From: Neisseria animaloris
GTDB lineage: Bacteria > Pseudomonadota > Gammaproteobacteria > Burkholderiales > Neisseriaceae
Length of the DNA: 64,000 nucleotides
Direction: 5' to 3'
Assembly: GCF_900637855.1 (NCBI RefSeq)
Contig: NZ_LR134440.1
Coordinates: 1,426,001 to 1,490,000, forward strand
The position numbers were made by a program, and so were the translations under genes. The notes under the pieces are model-generated. The model made no database searches. It was not told the origin of the DNA and was given only the letters and a program-made list of their open reading frames with translations. Of this stretch, positions 1 through 8,905 are shown one piece after another; position 1 is the stretch's first letter; every line of letters starts with the position of its first letter.

Positions 1-1092
1 GTTGGAAGATTTCTGCATCACGCCGCGCACGTCCAATGAAGGATACACATGGGTGTCGCGCACGGTGGCAGGGCCGATTTTGTAAGGATGGGTGTTGAGA
101 AGGGTGTTCACGTTTACCTTGCCGGCATCCAAGGCTTTGGCTATCGGGAACGGTTTCATGGTCGAACCCGGCTCGATCATATCGGTAACGGCGCGGTTGC
201 GGCGCTGTTCGCTGCCCGCTTCGCCCGGATTGTTCGGGTCGTAGGCGGGGCTGTTGACCAACGCCAAAATCTCACCGGTTTGCGCGTCCAACACAATGGC
301 GCTGCCCGCTTTGGCACGGTGGTGGTCAACGGCTTTGTTCAGCTCGTCGTAGGCCAGCGTTTGGATGCGTTGGTCGAGCGACATCACCATATCGTGGCCG
401 TTTTGCGGATCGCGGTTGCGCGGAGAATCGAGGCTGTCGACGATATTGCCTTTATTGTCGCGCAGCACCACTTTGGCACCGTTTTTGCCGTGCAAATCGT
501 CTTCGCGCGCCAGCTCCAAACCTTCTTGGCCTTTGCCGTCGATATTGGTAAAGCCGATCACATGGGCAAAAAGGTTGCCCATCGGGTAATGGCGTTTGGA
601 TTCTTTTTGGAACGCCAAACCTTTAATGCCCAAAGCGGCCACTTTATCAGCGGTTTCTTTGCTCAATTGGCGTTTCAGATAAATAAAGTCTTTGTCTTTC
701 TTCGCCAAACGCGCTTCGATGGTTTCAACCGGCACGCCGATTAAGGCGGAAAGTTTGGCCAATTGCTCGCCGGTCGGTTGGATATCCATGCCGGAGGGCA
801 CGGCATACAGCGATTCGGTGGGTGCGCTCAAAGCCAGCGTTGCGCCGTTGCGGTCGGTAATCGTGCCGCGCGACGCGGGCAGGGTGATGGTACGCACGAA
901 ACGTTGGTCGCCCTGATTTTTCAGAAATTCATGTTGGGTGGTTTGCAGATACACGCCTCTGCCCACCAATGCCGCAAAAGCCAATGCCAATCCGCCCAGC
1001 ACAAACGCAATCCGCCCGTTGGTAGAAACGGGTTTTTTTGCCTTCGGCTGCTTAGACAGCATCTGCGGCTTATATTCGTTTTTGATTAACAT
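1..1092 (-). CDS. penA: Penicillin-binding protein 2 (FtsI-type transpeptidase), N-terminal 364 codons, cut by the window edge
   Basis: This is the septal DD-transpeptidase that cross-links peptidoglycan at division and is the beta-lactam target in Neisseria. It starts at ATG 1092 with a short basic cytoplasmic stretch and one membrane anchor (about residues 24-42). The PBP dimerisation domain follows, and then the start of the transpeptidase domain. The active-site motif S-T-M-K falls at residues 310-313 (Ser codon at 163-165), the same number as Ser310 of gonococcal PBP2. The reading frame is still open at base 1, so the SSN and KTG motifs are mostly or wholly outside. It lies 43 bases downstream of ftsL in the mraZ-rsmH-ftsL-penA order. 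The resistance-associated positions further on cannot be read here. Confidence 0.97.
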   Translation of the reverse strand, partial: MLIKNEYKPQMLSKQPKAKKPVSTNGRIAFVLGGLALAFAALVGRGVYLQTTQHEFLKNQGDQRFVRTITLPASRGTITDRNGATLALSAPTESLYAVPSGMDIQPTGEQLAKLSALIGVPVETIEARLAKKDKDFIYLKRQLSKETADKVAALGIKGLAFQKESKRHYPMGNLFAHVIGFTNIDGKGQEGLELAREDDLHGKNGAKVVLRDNKGNIVDSLDSPRNRDPQNGHDMVMSLDQRIQTLAYDELNKAVDHHRAKAGSAIVLDAQTGEILALVNSPAYDPNNPGEAGSEQRRNRAVTDMIEPGSTMKPFPIAKALDAGKVNVNTLLNTHPYKIGPATVRDTHVYPSLDVRGVMQKSSN

Positions 1093-1135
1093 AGCAACTT
1101 CTCTTTTTTATTTCAGCAACTTGCCGTGCTGTTAT

Positions 1136-1396
1136 TTACTTCATTTCAATCATGCGGGTGTCTGCTGCGCTCGGAGGCTGTAATTTTTGTTTTTGGGCTG
1201 CTTCTTTAATCAATTTATGATTCGACAACTTGGCCTGCTCAAGCTTCAAACGCGCATAATCCTGTTCAAGCTGGATTTCATGCTTTTGCGCCTTATCCAG
1301 CGAAATGTAGTATTGGCGCGACTGGTCTTGCACGGTAACCACCGCCAAACCCGACAACAACGCCAACACCAGCAAAATCACATTCAATTTATTCAT
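1136..1396 (-). CDS. ftsL: Cell division protein FtsL
   Basis: An 86-residue bitopic membrane protein of the divisome, where FtsL works with FtsB and FtsQ to activate septal synthesis. It has a very short cytoplasmic end, one hydrophobic helix (about residues 5-22) and a periplasmic heptad-like coiled coil rich in Q, K, L and E. Size and layout are typical of short betaproteobacterial FtsL proteins. Sequence alone is weakly conserved in this family, so the call rests largely on position between rsmH and penA. The upstream gap to rsmH (36 bases) contains two inward DUS copies. Confidence 0.92.
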   Translation of the reverse strand: MNKLNVILLVLALLSGLAVVTVQDQSRQYYISLDKAQKHEIQLEQDYARLKLEQAKLSNHKLIKEAAQKQKLQPPSAADTRMIEMK

Positions 1397-1432
1397 ATTT
1401 TTTCAGACGGCCTTCCGACTGCATCTGCCTTT

Positions 1433-2401
1433 TCAGACGGCCTGTTGTACTTCAAACTTGCCGCTTGTGCGCTCGGCCACACGCAATACGGCCGAACGTG
1501 CGCGCGGATTGGCGGCGGTTTCTTCTTCGCTTGGCTTAACCGCCTTGCCCACCGCTTTCAAAGGCGGCTGCGGCAAATCGGCTTCTTTCACCGCCGCCCA
1601 ACGCGGCAGCTGCGGAGGCTGCGAATACTGCTTGACAAACTGCTTCACAATGCGGTCTTCCAGCGAATGAAACGCAATCACAGCCAGCCTGCCGCCCTCT
1701 TTCAGACGGCCTGTAACCTGCGGCAAAACTTCTTTTACTTCTTCAAGCTCACGGTTGATGAAAATCCGAACGGCTTGGAACGTCCGGGTCGCCGGATCTT
1801 GACCGCGCTCACGAGTACGGACGTTTTGCGCCACGAGCTGCGCCAGCTTGCGGGTTGTATCGATGGGTGCCGTTTCGCGTTGCGAAACAATGGCGCGCGC
1901 AATTTGGCGACTAAACCGCTCTTCACCATAATTCTTAATTACCTCGTGCAATTCCTGTTCGTCGGCTGCGGCAATCCATTCCGCCGCCGACATTCCTCTC
2001 GTGGGGTCCATACGCATATCCAGCGGCGCATCGAAACGGAAACTGAATCCGCGCTCCGCTTCGTCTATCTGCGGCGACGAAATGCCCAAGTCAAACAATG
2101 CGCCGTCGATTTTCTCAATGCCCAGTTCGTCTAAGGCCGTCTGAAAAGTAGCAAAGCCGTTGTGCACCACGCTCACGCGTTTGTCTTGCGACGCCAATTC
2201 GTTTGCCACCTCAATGGCCTGCGGGTCTTTGTCGAAAACCACCAATCGGCCTTCTTCGCCCAACTTCGACAAAATCAGGCGGGAATGCCCTCCCCTGCCG
2301 AACGTGCCGTCCACATAAATACCGTTCGGACGGATATTCAAAGCGTCAACCGCTTCATGCAGCAGCACGGTTACATGCTGTAAAGGTTCACAAATACTCA
2401 C
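1433..2401 (-). CDS. rsmH: 16S rRNA (cytosine(1402)-N(4))-methyltransferase RsmH
   Basis: RsmH (MraW) adds the N4-methyl group of m4Cm1402 in the ribosomal P site, using S-adenosylmethionine. The 322-residue protein shows the SAM-binding motif [10 protein letters not shown] at residues 31-40, a following VFDKDP acidic loop, and the late family motif [12 protein letters not shown]. Its ATG overlaps the end of mraZ by four bases, so the two are probably translationally coupled. Two DUS copies lie inside the coding sequence (near 1701 and 2133). It is the second gene of the division cluster. Confidence 0.97.
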   Translation of the reverse strand: MSICEPLQHVTVLLHEAVDALNIRPNGIYVDGTFGRGGHSRLILSKLGEEGRLVVFDKDPQAIEVANELASQDKRVSVVHNGFATFQTALDELGIEKIDGALFDLGISSPQIDEAERGFSFRFDAPLDMRMDPTRGMSAAEWIAAADEQELHEVIKNYGEERFSRQIARAIVSQRETAPIDTTRKLAQLVAQNVRTRERGQDPATRTFQAVRIFINRELEEVKEVLPQVTGRLKEGGRLAVIAFHSLEDRIVKQFVKQYSQPPQLPRWAAVKEADLPQPPLKAVGKAVKPSEEETAANPRARSAVLRVAERTSGKFEVQQAV

Positions 2402-2853
2402 AGCTGTAAATCCGTTTGGCTTAATTGGAAGGCCAGCTCGTCGGGGTCAATATCCAAAGCCTGATTCATCTCGGCCTCCCAATGTTCGCGACCCCACAGC
2501 TCCAAGCGGTTGGCGCGGCCGACCAATGTTACTTCTTTATCGAAATCCACACGGCGGCGCAAATTGGCAGGCAACAGCACACGGCCGGCGGTATCCAGTT
2601 CCAACGTATCGGCATTGTGCAGCAGCAGATTTTGGTAGCGCTGCAAAGTCGGGTTGCCCGCCACCTTCAACGACAACAACTGCTCCGCAACCTTGCCCCA
2701 TTCTGGCTCGGGATAAATCAGCAGGCGGCTGCGCGAATCCAGCGTTGCCACTACTGCCGGTGTGTAATGGCGCAGCAAAAGCTCGCGGAACTTGGCAGGA
2801 ATCGCCAACCGCCCTTTGCTGTCTATGCTCAACTCGTGAACGCCACCAAACAC
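2398..2853 (-). CDS. mraZ: Transcriptional regulator MraZ (GTG start)
   Basis: MraZ is a DNA-binding protein of the AbrB-like double-AbrB fold that controls the division and cell-wall cluster by binding GTG repeats in its own promoter. I chose the GTG at 2853, which gives 151 residues beginning [15 protein letters not shown]. This matches the family start and length, and a GGAG sequence sits about 8 bases upstream. The longer frame up to 2913 would run through the operator repeats and add a non-conserved cysteine-rich extension, so I reject it. Two MraZ repeats are visible: residues about 5-50, and 75-120 with the [13 protein letters not shown] signature. Confidence 0.95.
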   Translation of the reverse strand: MFGGVHELSIDSKGRLAIPAKFRELLLRHYTPAVVATLDSRSRLLIYPEPEWGKVAEQLLSLKVAGNPTLQRYQNLLLHNADTLELDTAGRVLLPANLRRRVDFDKEVTLVGRANRLELWGREHWEAEMNQALDIDPDELAFQLSQTDLQL

Positions 2854-2886
2854 TTTATCCCACTCCGCCGCTAAAATCGGGCAAAT

Positions 2887-2923
2887 CAGACACTTTGACA
2901 CACATTGCCCCACATGCCCACAC
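2887..2923 (-). promoter_or_regulatory. MraZ operator: four GTG boxes at exact 10-bp spacing
   Basis: On the plus strand CAC occurs at 2891, 2901, 2911 and 2921; on the coding strand this reads as four GTG-containing boxes one helical turn apart. This is the architecture known for MraZ binding sites. It lies 34-70 bases upstream of the mraZ GTG start. A TATAGT just upstream (2923-2928, minus) could be the -10 element, which would place the boxes over the transcription start. Confidence 0.8.
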
Positions 2924-3072
2924 TATATGAAATTTTGCAGATACGGTCAAATCGGCTTTTTGGCAAAAACAAATGTACAGACAACCACTTACACCTCAAA
3001 AAAACAGCCGTATGCCCGCCTTCTCCACTTCCCCATATGCATAAAATACTACATATGGTGTAGTTCAATTAC

Positions 3073-3091
3073 ACTAAATACTATATTTAGT
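3073..3091. promoter_or_regulatory. Perfect 8-bp palindrome between mraZ and the midA-type gene
   Basis: ACTAAATA and TATTTAGT are perfect inverted arms separated by CTA. The site lies about 35 bases upstream of a TATAAT hexamer (3128-3133) that points at the downstream plus-strand gene. It could be an operator for the divergent pair. No family of regulator is identifiable from the site alone. Confidence 0.4.
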
Positions 3092-3127
3092 AAAAAATCA
3101 TAAAAAACATACTGTTTCAATCTACGT

Positions 3128-3133
3128 TATAAT
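3128..3133 (+). promoter_or_regulatory. Candidate -10 box upstream of the MidA-type methyltransferase
   Basis: A consensus TATAAT sits 40 bases before the ATG at 3173, in the divergent AT-rich gap. I see no good -35 hexamer at 16-18 bases, so an activator or an unusual -35 would be needed. Confidence 0.4.
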
Positions 3134-3172
3134 ATGGCCGTACTCATATAAAATTTACATTATCTAACACTA

Positions 3173-4321
3173 ATGAATCTGCAATTGCCCACCCCCTCCG
3201 CAACAGCCGCAGCCTCCTCCCAAGCCCTGCAAAACCTGATTGCAGAAGAAATACGCCAAAACGGTAACTTCATTCCTTTTTCCCGTTTCATGAAGCTAGC
3301 ACTTTATGCCCCTCACTACGGCTATTACACCGGCGGCGCACACAAAATCGGAGCCGCCGGCGACTTCATTACCGCACCCACCTTATCCCCCTTATTCGGC
3401 CAAACCTTAGCCCGCCAATTAACCTCCTTATTGCCGCAAACCGCAGGCAACATCTACGAATTCGGCGCAGGCACGGGCGAGTTGGCCGCAACGCTGCTGC
3501 AACAGCTTTCAGACGGCCTTAGCAACTACTACATTATTGAAATATCGAATGAATTAGCCGAACGGCAAAAACAGCGCATTCTGAAAAAAGCCCCCCATGC
3601 TGTCGAAAAAGTTATCCACCTTACCGAACTTCCCAAGCAGCTCGACGGCATCATTATCGGTAACGAAGTGCTGGATGCCATGCCTTGCGAAATCGTTAAA
3701 CGCGAACACAGCAGCTTTTGGCAGATGGGCGTGTCCTTAGAAAACCAATCATTTATCCAAACCGTCCGCCCTCTGGTGCAAGAAGAACTGCTCAAAGCCG
3801 CCGCCGAATACTTCCCCGCGCCCGAGCCATACACCAGCGAATTGCACCCCACCCAACACGCTTTTATTCGCACCCTTGCTGAAAAACTCGTGCGCGGCGC
3901 CATGATTTTTATCGATTACGGTTTCGATGCCGACCAGTATTACCACCCGCAACGGCACATGGGTACATTCATCGGCCACTACCGCCACCACACCGTACAC
4001 GACCCGTTTTTCCATATCGGCCTTACCGACCTAACCGCCCATGTTAACTTTACCGATACGGCACAAGCGGGCACCAATGCGGGTTTGGATTTAATCGGCT
4101 ACACCACGCAAGCTCATTTCCTGATGAATTTAGGCATAACCGATCTGCTGGCACAGTCCACACCTGCCGGCTCACCCGAATACATTCGTGAAACTGCCGC
4201 CGTACACAAATTGCTCGGGCAACACGAAATGGGGGAATTATTCAAAGTTATCGCATTCGGTCGAAATATTGATGTTGAGTGGCAAGGCTTTATGTTTGGC
4301 GACATCTGCCACAAATTATGA
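3173..4321 (+). CDS. Class I SAM-dependent methyltransferase, MidA/NDUFAF7 family (COG1565)
   Basis: The 382-residue protein belongs to the family of mitochondrial MidA/NDUFAF7, which methylates an arginine of a complex I subunit. The bacterial substrate is not established. The N-terminal part carries the family motif YAPHYGYYTGG near residue 45 and GDFITAPTLSPLFG near 63. The SAM-binding motif I is EFGAGTGELA at residues 96-105, followed by YYIIEIS for the acidic loop and IIGNEVLDAMP as the post-motif. One DUS lies in frame near 3509. It is a single-gene unit divergent from mraZ. The family call is firm; the substrate is unknown. Confidence 0.9.
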   Translation: MNLQLPTPSATAAASSQALQNLIAEEIRQNGNFIPFSRFMKLALYAPHYGYYTGGAHKIGAAGDFITAPTLSPLFGQTLARQLTSLLPQTAGNIYEFGAGTGELAATLLQQLSDGLSNYYIIEISNELAERQKQRILKKAPHAVEKVIHLTELPKQLDGIIIGNEVLDAMPCEIVKREHSSFWQMGVSLENQSFIQTVRPLVQEELLKAAAEYFPAPEPYTSELHPTQHAFIRTLAEKLVRGAMIFIDYGFDADQYYHPQRHMGTFIGHYRHHTVHDPFFHIGLTDLTAHVNFTDTAQAGTNAGLDLIGYTTQAHFLMNLGITDLLAQSTPAGSPEYIRETAAVHKLLGQHEMGELFKVIAFGRNIDVEWQGFMFGDICHKL

Positions 4322-4505
4322 TGCAGCAGGCCGTCTGAAAACATTGTTACGGCCATTCCGGCACTTATTAAAGATGATTCAGACGGCCTTTACATCTACG
4401 GTTCACTGATATTTTTTTCCCATAAAAATCAAATAAAAAAAAAAGAAAGGCTGTAAATCAGTTGCTTGACCGCAAAAAAAACGTATAATCACGCTTTCAC
4501 GAAAC

Positions 4506-4582
4506 GGCGAATTAGCTCAGTCGGTTAGAGCAGAGGAATCATAATCCTTGTGTCCGGGGTTCGAGTCCCTGATTCGCCACCA
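4506..4582 (+). tRNA. tRNA-Met (anticodon CAT)
   Basis: A 77-nt cloverleaf with encoded CCA. The acceptor arms GGCGAAT and ATTCGCC pair perfectly, the anticodon loop is ATCATAA with CAT at 34-36, and the T arm contains GGTTCGAGTCC. The first acceptor base pair is G-C, so this is not the initiator tRNA. An elongator Met identity is most likely; a lysidine-modified tRNA-Ile2 with CAT cannot be excluded by eye. Confidence 0.93.
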
Positions 4583-4588
4583 AATTTC

Positions 4589-4664
<76 letters not shown>

Positions 4665-4671
4665 TAGAACA

Positions 4672-4710
4672 AAAAAGACTTGGTATAAAACCAAGTCTTT
4701 TTGTTTTTTT
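4672..4710 (+). terminator. Rho-independent terminator of the tRNA pair
   Basis: Inverted arms AAAAAGACTTGG and CCAAGTCTTTTT flank a 7-base loop and are followed by a T-rich tract. It starts 8 bases after the tRNA-Ala CCA end. A degenerate DUS pair (4731-4757) follows and could serve the convergent RDD gene. Confidence 0.9.
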
Positions 4711-4788
4711 ATAACCAACTCTTTAGAGGCCATCTGAAAAGGTTTTCAGACGGCCTCCGCTTTCGCAGCCACTTTCCCTGCAATTTAT

Positions 4789-5406
4789 TTAACGTTTCGG
4801 CAAACGCACCACCACAGTATCAGCCAGATAATCCTGCAATGTGCGGCGGTCTTTCGAGCGGTTGAACAACATCACGAAGCAAACCAACCAAACGATAAGC
4901 GATATAACATTGGCAATCACATCTGCGATTTCTCCCCCGCTGCCGAAAAGCAAGGCAAGCAGATAGCCTGCAATCAAAGCACCGATGGTCAGCATAATAT
5001 TGAACGCCACTTCCCTCAGCAAGACAGCGCCCCAGAAACCCGGATTGCTGCCGTCGGTTTTCAGCAACCGGATATTCAATACTTTCTTACCGAGAGATTG
5101 GCCATCCCGGCTCATATACCAAATTTGTATCACTACATAAGCCAGTAATACCAGCAACCCGCCAAACACCCACATAAAATTGATGTTTTCAACAGATAGG
5201 TTCTCCAAATTTTCCATGCCGCTTGACCGTTTTACATAGCCGTCGCTCACTGATGAGAAAATACCGCCGATAAGTGGCAGATAAGCCAAAACCGAAAATA
5301 AAACATTCAGCAAATAGGCTCCGATACGGCGGCCTGCCGAGGCAATTTCAACTTCCACTTCTGCCGGCGGCGGCATTTGCACGTCGTTTGTATTGATTTC
5401 GTTCAT
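4789..5406 (-). CDS. RDD family membrane protein
   Basis: A 205-residue integral membrane protein. The family signature Arg-Asp-Asp is represented here by the GRRIGAYLLN segment near residue 25 and the later MSRDGQSLGKKVLNIRLL segment. Hydrophobic helices lie at about 31-50, 75-92, 125-150 and 155-172. The N-terminal 20 residues are acidic and cytosolic. RDD proteins are proposed transporters or transport accessories, some linked to Na+/H+ exchange, but the role is unsettled. The start at 5406 is supported by GGAG eight bases upstream. It stands alone, convergent with the tRNAs. Confidence 0.85.
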   Translation of the reverse strand: MNEINTNDVQMPPPAEVEVEIASAGRRIGAYLLNVLFSVLAYLPLIGGIFSSVSDGYVKRSSGMENLENLSVENINFMWVFGGLLVLLAYVVIQIWYMSRDGQSLGKKVLNIRLLKTDGSNPGFWGAVLLREVAFNIMLTIGALIAGYLLALLFGSGGEIADVIANVISLIVWLVCFVMLFNRSKDRRTLQDYLADTVVVRLPKR

Positions 5407-5577
5407 TTATACACTCCGTTTTAATGTTATCCGAATCCGATCTTACTTCCGGTATTTATTCCATTTTTTATCAAAATACCACAAAAAAACCTTTACATTT
5501 ATGCCCCTCGGCGTTAAAACGCTATCTTCATCATTACTCACCGTTTTGTAAACAATTTTTCAAAGGAGCAAACAATA

Positions 5578-6696
5578 ATGAAAGTAGGATTCGTCGGCTG
5601 GCGTGGCATGGTCGGCTCAGTGCTGATGCAGCGCATGCAGGAAGAAAATGATTTTACACATATTCCAGAAGCTGTGTTTTTCACCACCTCCAATGTAGGC
5701 GGCACTGCTCCCGATTTCGGCCAAGCAGCCAAAACCCTGCTGGATGCCAATGATATCAGTGAGTTGGCAAAGATGGATGTTATCGTTACCTGTCAGGGCG
5801 GTGATTATACCAAAGCCGTGTTTAAACCCTTGCGCGAGAGCGGCTGGAACGGCTATTGGATTGATGCGGCTTCGGCCCTGCGTATGGATGACGATGCCGT
5901 GATTATCCTCGACCCCGTTAACCGCAACGTTATCGACAACGCCCTGAAAAACGGTGTGAAAAACTATATCGGCGGCAACTGCACCGTATCGCTGATGCTG
6001 ATGGCTTTGGGCGGTTTGTTCCAAAACGGCTTGGTTGAATGGGCCACCAGCATGACTTACCAAGCCGCATCCGGCGCAGGAGCCAAAAACATGTGCGAGC
6101 TGATCGAAGGCATGGGAGCCATCCATAACGAAGTCAAAGCCGAAGTGGCCGACCCCGCCGGCGCGATTCTCGATATCGACCGCAAAGTATCCGATTTTCT
6201 GCGCAGCGACAACTATCCCAAAGCCAATTTCGGCGTACCGTTGGCAGGTAGCCTGATTCCGTGGATTGATGCCGATTTAGGCAACGGCCAATCGAAAGAA
6301 GAATGGAAAGGCGGCGTGGAAACCAACAAAATTCTTGGACGCAGCAGCAACCCTATCGTTATCGACGGCCTGTGCGTGCGCGTAGGCGCGATGCGCTGCC
6401 ACAGCCAAGCCATTACACTGAAGCTCACTAAAAACCTGCCGTTGGAAGAAATCGAAAAACTGCTGGCCGAAGCAAATGATTGGGTGAAAGTTATCCCCAA
6501 CCAAAAAGAAGCCAGCATGACCGAGCTAACCCCCGCCAAAGTAACCGGCACATTAAGCGTACCTGTGGGCCGTATCCGTAAACTGGGGATGGGCGGCGAA
6601 TACATCAGCGCATTTACCGTAGGCGACCAGCTTTTGTGGGGCGCTGCCGAACCGCTGCGCCGCATGTTGCGGATTGTTTTGGGTAATTTGGACTAA
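5578..6696 (+). CDS. asd: Aspartate-semialdehyde dehydrogenase
   Basis: Asd reduces L-aspartyl-4-phosphate to L-aspartate semialdehyde with NADPH, at the branch point to lysine, meso-diaminopimelate, threonine and methionine. The 372-residue protein is of the Gram-negative type. It has an N-terminal nucleotide fold ([17 protein letters not shown]), the catalytic cysteine in GGNCTVSLM at residue 135, and the catalytic histidine in RCHSQ at residue 275. The numbering is almost the same as in E. coli (Cys135, His274). An AAAGGAG ribosome site precedes the ATG. It ends in its own terminator plus a DUS hairpin, so it is monocistronic. Confidence 0.97.
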   Translation: MKVGFVGWRGMVGSVLMQRMQEENDFTHIPEAVFFTTSNVGGTAPDFGQAAKTLLDANDISELAKMDVIVTCQGGDYTKAVFKPLRESGWNGYWIDAASALRMDDDAVIILDPVNRNVIDNALKNGVKNYIGGNCTVSLMLMALGGLFQNGLVEWATSMTYQAASGAGAKNMCELIEGMGAIHNEVKAEVADPAGAILDIDRKVSDFLRSDNYPKANFGVPLAGSLIPWIDADLGNGQSKEEWKGGVETNKILGRSSNPIVIDGLCVRVGAMRCHSQAITLKLTKNLPLEEIEKLLAEANDWVKVIPNQKEASMTELTPAKVTGTLSVPVGRIRKLGMGGEYISAFTVGDQLLWGAAEPLRRMLRIVLGNLD

Positions 6697-6721
6697 GGTC
6701 TGCTTAAACAGGTTTGCTCCG

Positions 6722-6750
6722 AAGCAACGGTATTTTGCCGTTGCTTTTTT
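6722..6750 (+). terminator. Terminator of asd
   Basis: AGCAACGG and CCGTTGCT arms flank a 7-base loop, followed by six T. It begins about 25 bases after the asd stop. Confidence 0.9.
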
Positions 6751-6789
6751 ACAGAGGCCGTCTGAAAAAAGATTTCAGACGGCCTCTGT
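6751..6789. terminator. Paired inverted DUS hairpin after asd
   Basis: ACAGAGGCCGTCTGAAA and its exact reverse complement are separated by a 5-base loop, giving 17-bp arms. It doubles as an uptake signal and a second terminator. Confidence 0.8.
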
Positions 6790-6866
6790 ATATGCGTATA
6801 ACCTGCCAATGTAAAAATGAACGCTTTTATTTAAATATTTCTAAAAAAATCAATAGGATATAAATA

Positions 6867-6875
6867 TGCTATAAT
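6867..6875 (+). promoter_or_regulatory. Extended -10 promoter of the BCCT transporter
   Basis: TGCTATAAT (extended -10, consensus TATAAT at 6870-6875) lies about 140 bases upstream of the transporter start, in an AT-rich leader. No strong -35 is visible, as expected of the extended -10 class. Confidence 0.55.
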
Positions 6876-7014
6876 AAACTGCCCGTACAAATTACTTATA
6901 TATCTTCACAAAAGATTATTCAATCAATAATAACTAACCACAATAAAAAACAATAACAACCGACATGCTGCTCACGAAACATTACTTTTTAAAGTCTGGT
7001 TAAGGAGTAAAACA

Positions 7015-8838
7015 TTGTCTGTTCAAAACCAAAACAACCACGAATCGATCCATTTCCGCTATAAACCCGCCGACCGCCGTATGTCTTTCCGGCATTTAGG
7101 TACATTTGATGCTGATAAAAACTTCCAACCCCACAGCACATCGGGAATGCCCGACACCCGTATCGACAAATTCACTTTTTTCAGCGTATTGGTACTGCTT
7201 TTCGGTATAACTCTGCCGCTGATCATTTTTCCTGTGCAAGGCGCAGACTGGGTTGCGGCAACCAAAGCATTTGTTACCGATACATTCGGCGTAGGTTATC
7301 TGGCTTTCGGCGTATTGGCTTTTATCTTTGTTACTTATATTTCGTTTTCTGACATCGGCAACATCAAACTCGGCAAACCCGAAGATGAAATCGAGTTCAA
7401 AACAGGCTCGTGGGCGGCAATGATGTTTTGCGGCGGTATCGGTGCCAGTATCCTGTATTGGGGCATGTTGGAATGGGCTTATTATTATCAAGGCCCGCCG
7501 TTCGGCATCAAACCCGCTTCCCCCGAAGCCGTGCGTTGGGCCAGCACTTACGGTCTCTTTCACTGGGGACCGGTAGCATGGGCGATTTACCTTGTTCCTG
7601 CAATCGCCATCGCCTATTTCGCCCACGTGCGCAACTCTCCTGTGTTGAAAGTCAGCCAAAGCCTTATGCCACTCACAGGAGAAAAATTTGCCAAAAGTAA
7701 TTGGGGCAAACTGATTGATGTATTTTTCGTATTCGGCATGATAGGTGGTGGGGCAACCACTTTGGGCTTGGCATCACCGATGATTACAGAGGGGCTGTAT
7801 GAATTGTTCAGCACTCCCAACAGCCTGACTATGCAGCTGGCAGTATTGCTGGTTACTACCATGATTTTTGCATACAGCGCCTATCAAGGCTTACGGAGCG
7901 GTATCCAGTTTTTATCCAATATCAACTTTTATCTGGCTATTGCCTTTCTGGTTTTCGTCTTGGTTACCGGTCCGACTGTATTCATCCTGAACACAGGCTT
8001 AGAAAGCCTCGGCCGTTCGCTCACACAAATGTTCAGCATGATGACATGGACGGAATCGTTCGGCCGGTTTGGGCATCACGGCTTCAAAAACACTGGTTTT
8101 CCAAAAGACTGGACAATATTCTATTGGGCGTGGTGGCTGGTTTATGCCCCTACTATCGGATTGTTTATCGCCAAAATATCAAAAGGGAGAACCATCCGCC
8201 AGATGACCATAGGCTCGATGTTTTACGGCTCGCTCGGCTGTGCCGTATTCTTTATCATTTTAGGAAACTACGGCCTTTACCTCCAGCTTTCCGACGCACT
8301 GGATGTGGTTGCCATACTCAACGAAAAAGGCGCAACCGCCACTATTTTTGCCGTTCTAAACACCCTGCCCGCCGCACCGCTGGCGATTGCCGTGTTTACC
8401 CTGCTCGCCGTAATTTTTACCGCCACCACTTTCGACAGTATTTCCTATATTCTCGCTTCGGTAGTACAGAACGAAGTGGACGGCGAGCCACACCGCTGGA
8501 ACCGCCTTTTCTGGGCATTCACACTTTGTTTTATGCCTGCCGCACTGATGTTTATCGGTGACCTCGATACTCTTCAGACGGCCTCCATTTTCTCCGGCGC
8601 ACCGTTACTGGTGATTATGAGCATGATGATGCTTTCCATCATTAAAGCCGCAAAATATGACCTGTATTACCAACCCGACTACTCACTTAAAACCATCCAT
8701 ATTGAAGAATTGCCCGACAACGCACCGTGGGAATACGGCGAAACATCGCAAGCTCCCGAGGGTTCGGTATTGGCACAAAAAGCAGTATATGAAGAACAGC
8801 GCCAGAGTAGCGGCGATACCGATTCCGAAGATATCTGA
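7015..8838 (+). CDS. BCCT family (betaine/carnitine/choline) transporter, TTG start
   Basis: A 607-residue secondary transporter with about 12 membrane helices (roughly residues 50-540) and cytosolic tails at both ends. The substrate-site segment ASILYWGMLEWAYYY near residue 145 and the FHWGPVAWAIY and FYWAWWLVYA segments resemble CaiT-type BCCT members more than the glycine-rich motif of the Na+-coupled betaine carriers. The ligand is therefore inferred only as a quaternary ammonium compound. The start is TTG at 7015, chosen because AAGGAG sits 8 bases upstream; the first ATG is 22 codons further in and has no comparable site. One DUS is in frame near 8574. The C-terminal tail of about 60 residues is acidic and may be regulatory. 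Confidence 0.9.
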   Translation: MSVQNQNNHESIHFRYKPADRRMSFRHLGTFDADKNFQPHSTSGMPDTRIDKFTFFSVLVLLFGITLPLIIFPVQGADWVAATKAFVTDTFGVGYLAFGVLAFIFVTYISFSDIGNIKLGKPEDEIEFKTGSWAAMMFCGGIGASILYWGMLEWAYYYQGPPFGIKPASPEAVRWASTYGLFHWGPVAWAIYLVPAIAIAYFAHVRNSPVLKVSQSLMPLTGEKFAKSNWGKLIDVFFVFGMIGGGATTLGLASPMITEGLYELFSTPNSLTMQLAVLLVTTMIFAYSAYQGLRSGIQFLSNINFYLAIAFLVFVLVTGPTVFILNTGLESLGRSLTQMFSMMTWTESFGRFGHHGFKNTGFPKDWTIFYWAWWLVYAPTIGLFIAKISKGRTIRQMTIGSMFYGSLGCAVFFIILGNYGLYLQLSDALDVVAILNEKGATATIFAVLNTLPAAPLAIAVFTLLAVIFTATTFDSISYILASVVQNEVDGEPHRWNRLFWAFTLCFMPAALMFIGDLDTLQTASIFSGAPLLVIMSMMMLSIIKAAKYDLYYQPDYSLKTIHIEELPDNAPWEYGETSQAPEGSVLAQKAVYEEQRQSSGDTDSEDI

Positions 8839-8855
8839 CAACATGGCAAAAATAT

Positions 8856-8896
8856 AAAAGGCCGTCTGAAAATATTTTTTCAGACGGCCTTTTTTG
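8856..8896. terminator. DUS hairpin shared by the convergent BCCT and mscS-type genes
   Basis: Arms built on AAAAGGCCGTCTGAAAA and its complement, with T-rich ends on both strands. It lies between the two convergent stops. Confidence 0.8.
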
Positions 8897-8905
8897 TAAT
8901 CAAAT

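Noticed and set aside
1187..2134. 315-codon plus-strand frame opposite rsmH
   Set aside because: It is the antisense shadow of a clear RsmH gene and has biased, repetitive amino acid content with no ribosome site.
2854..2913. Longer MraZ start at 2913
   Set aside because: It would translate the operator repeats and add residues absent from the family; the GTG at 2853 gives the standard start.
4506..4582. Initiator tRNA-fMet
   Set aside because: The first acceptor base pair is G-C and the anticodon stem lacks the three G-C pairs of initiator tRNAs.
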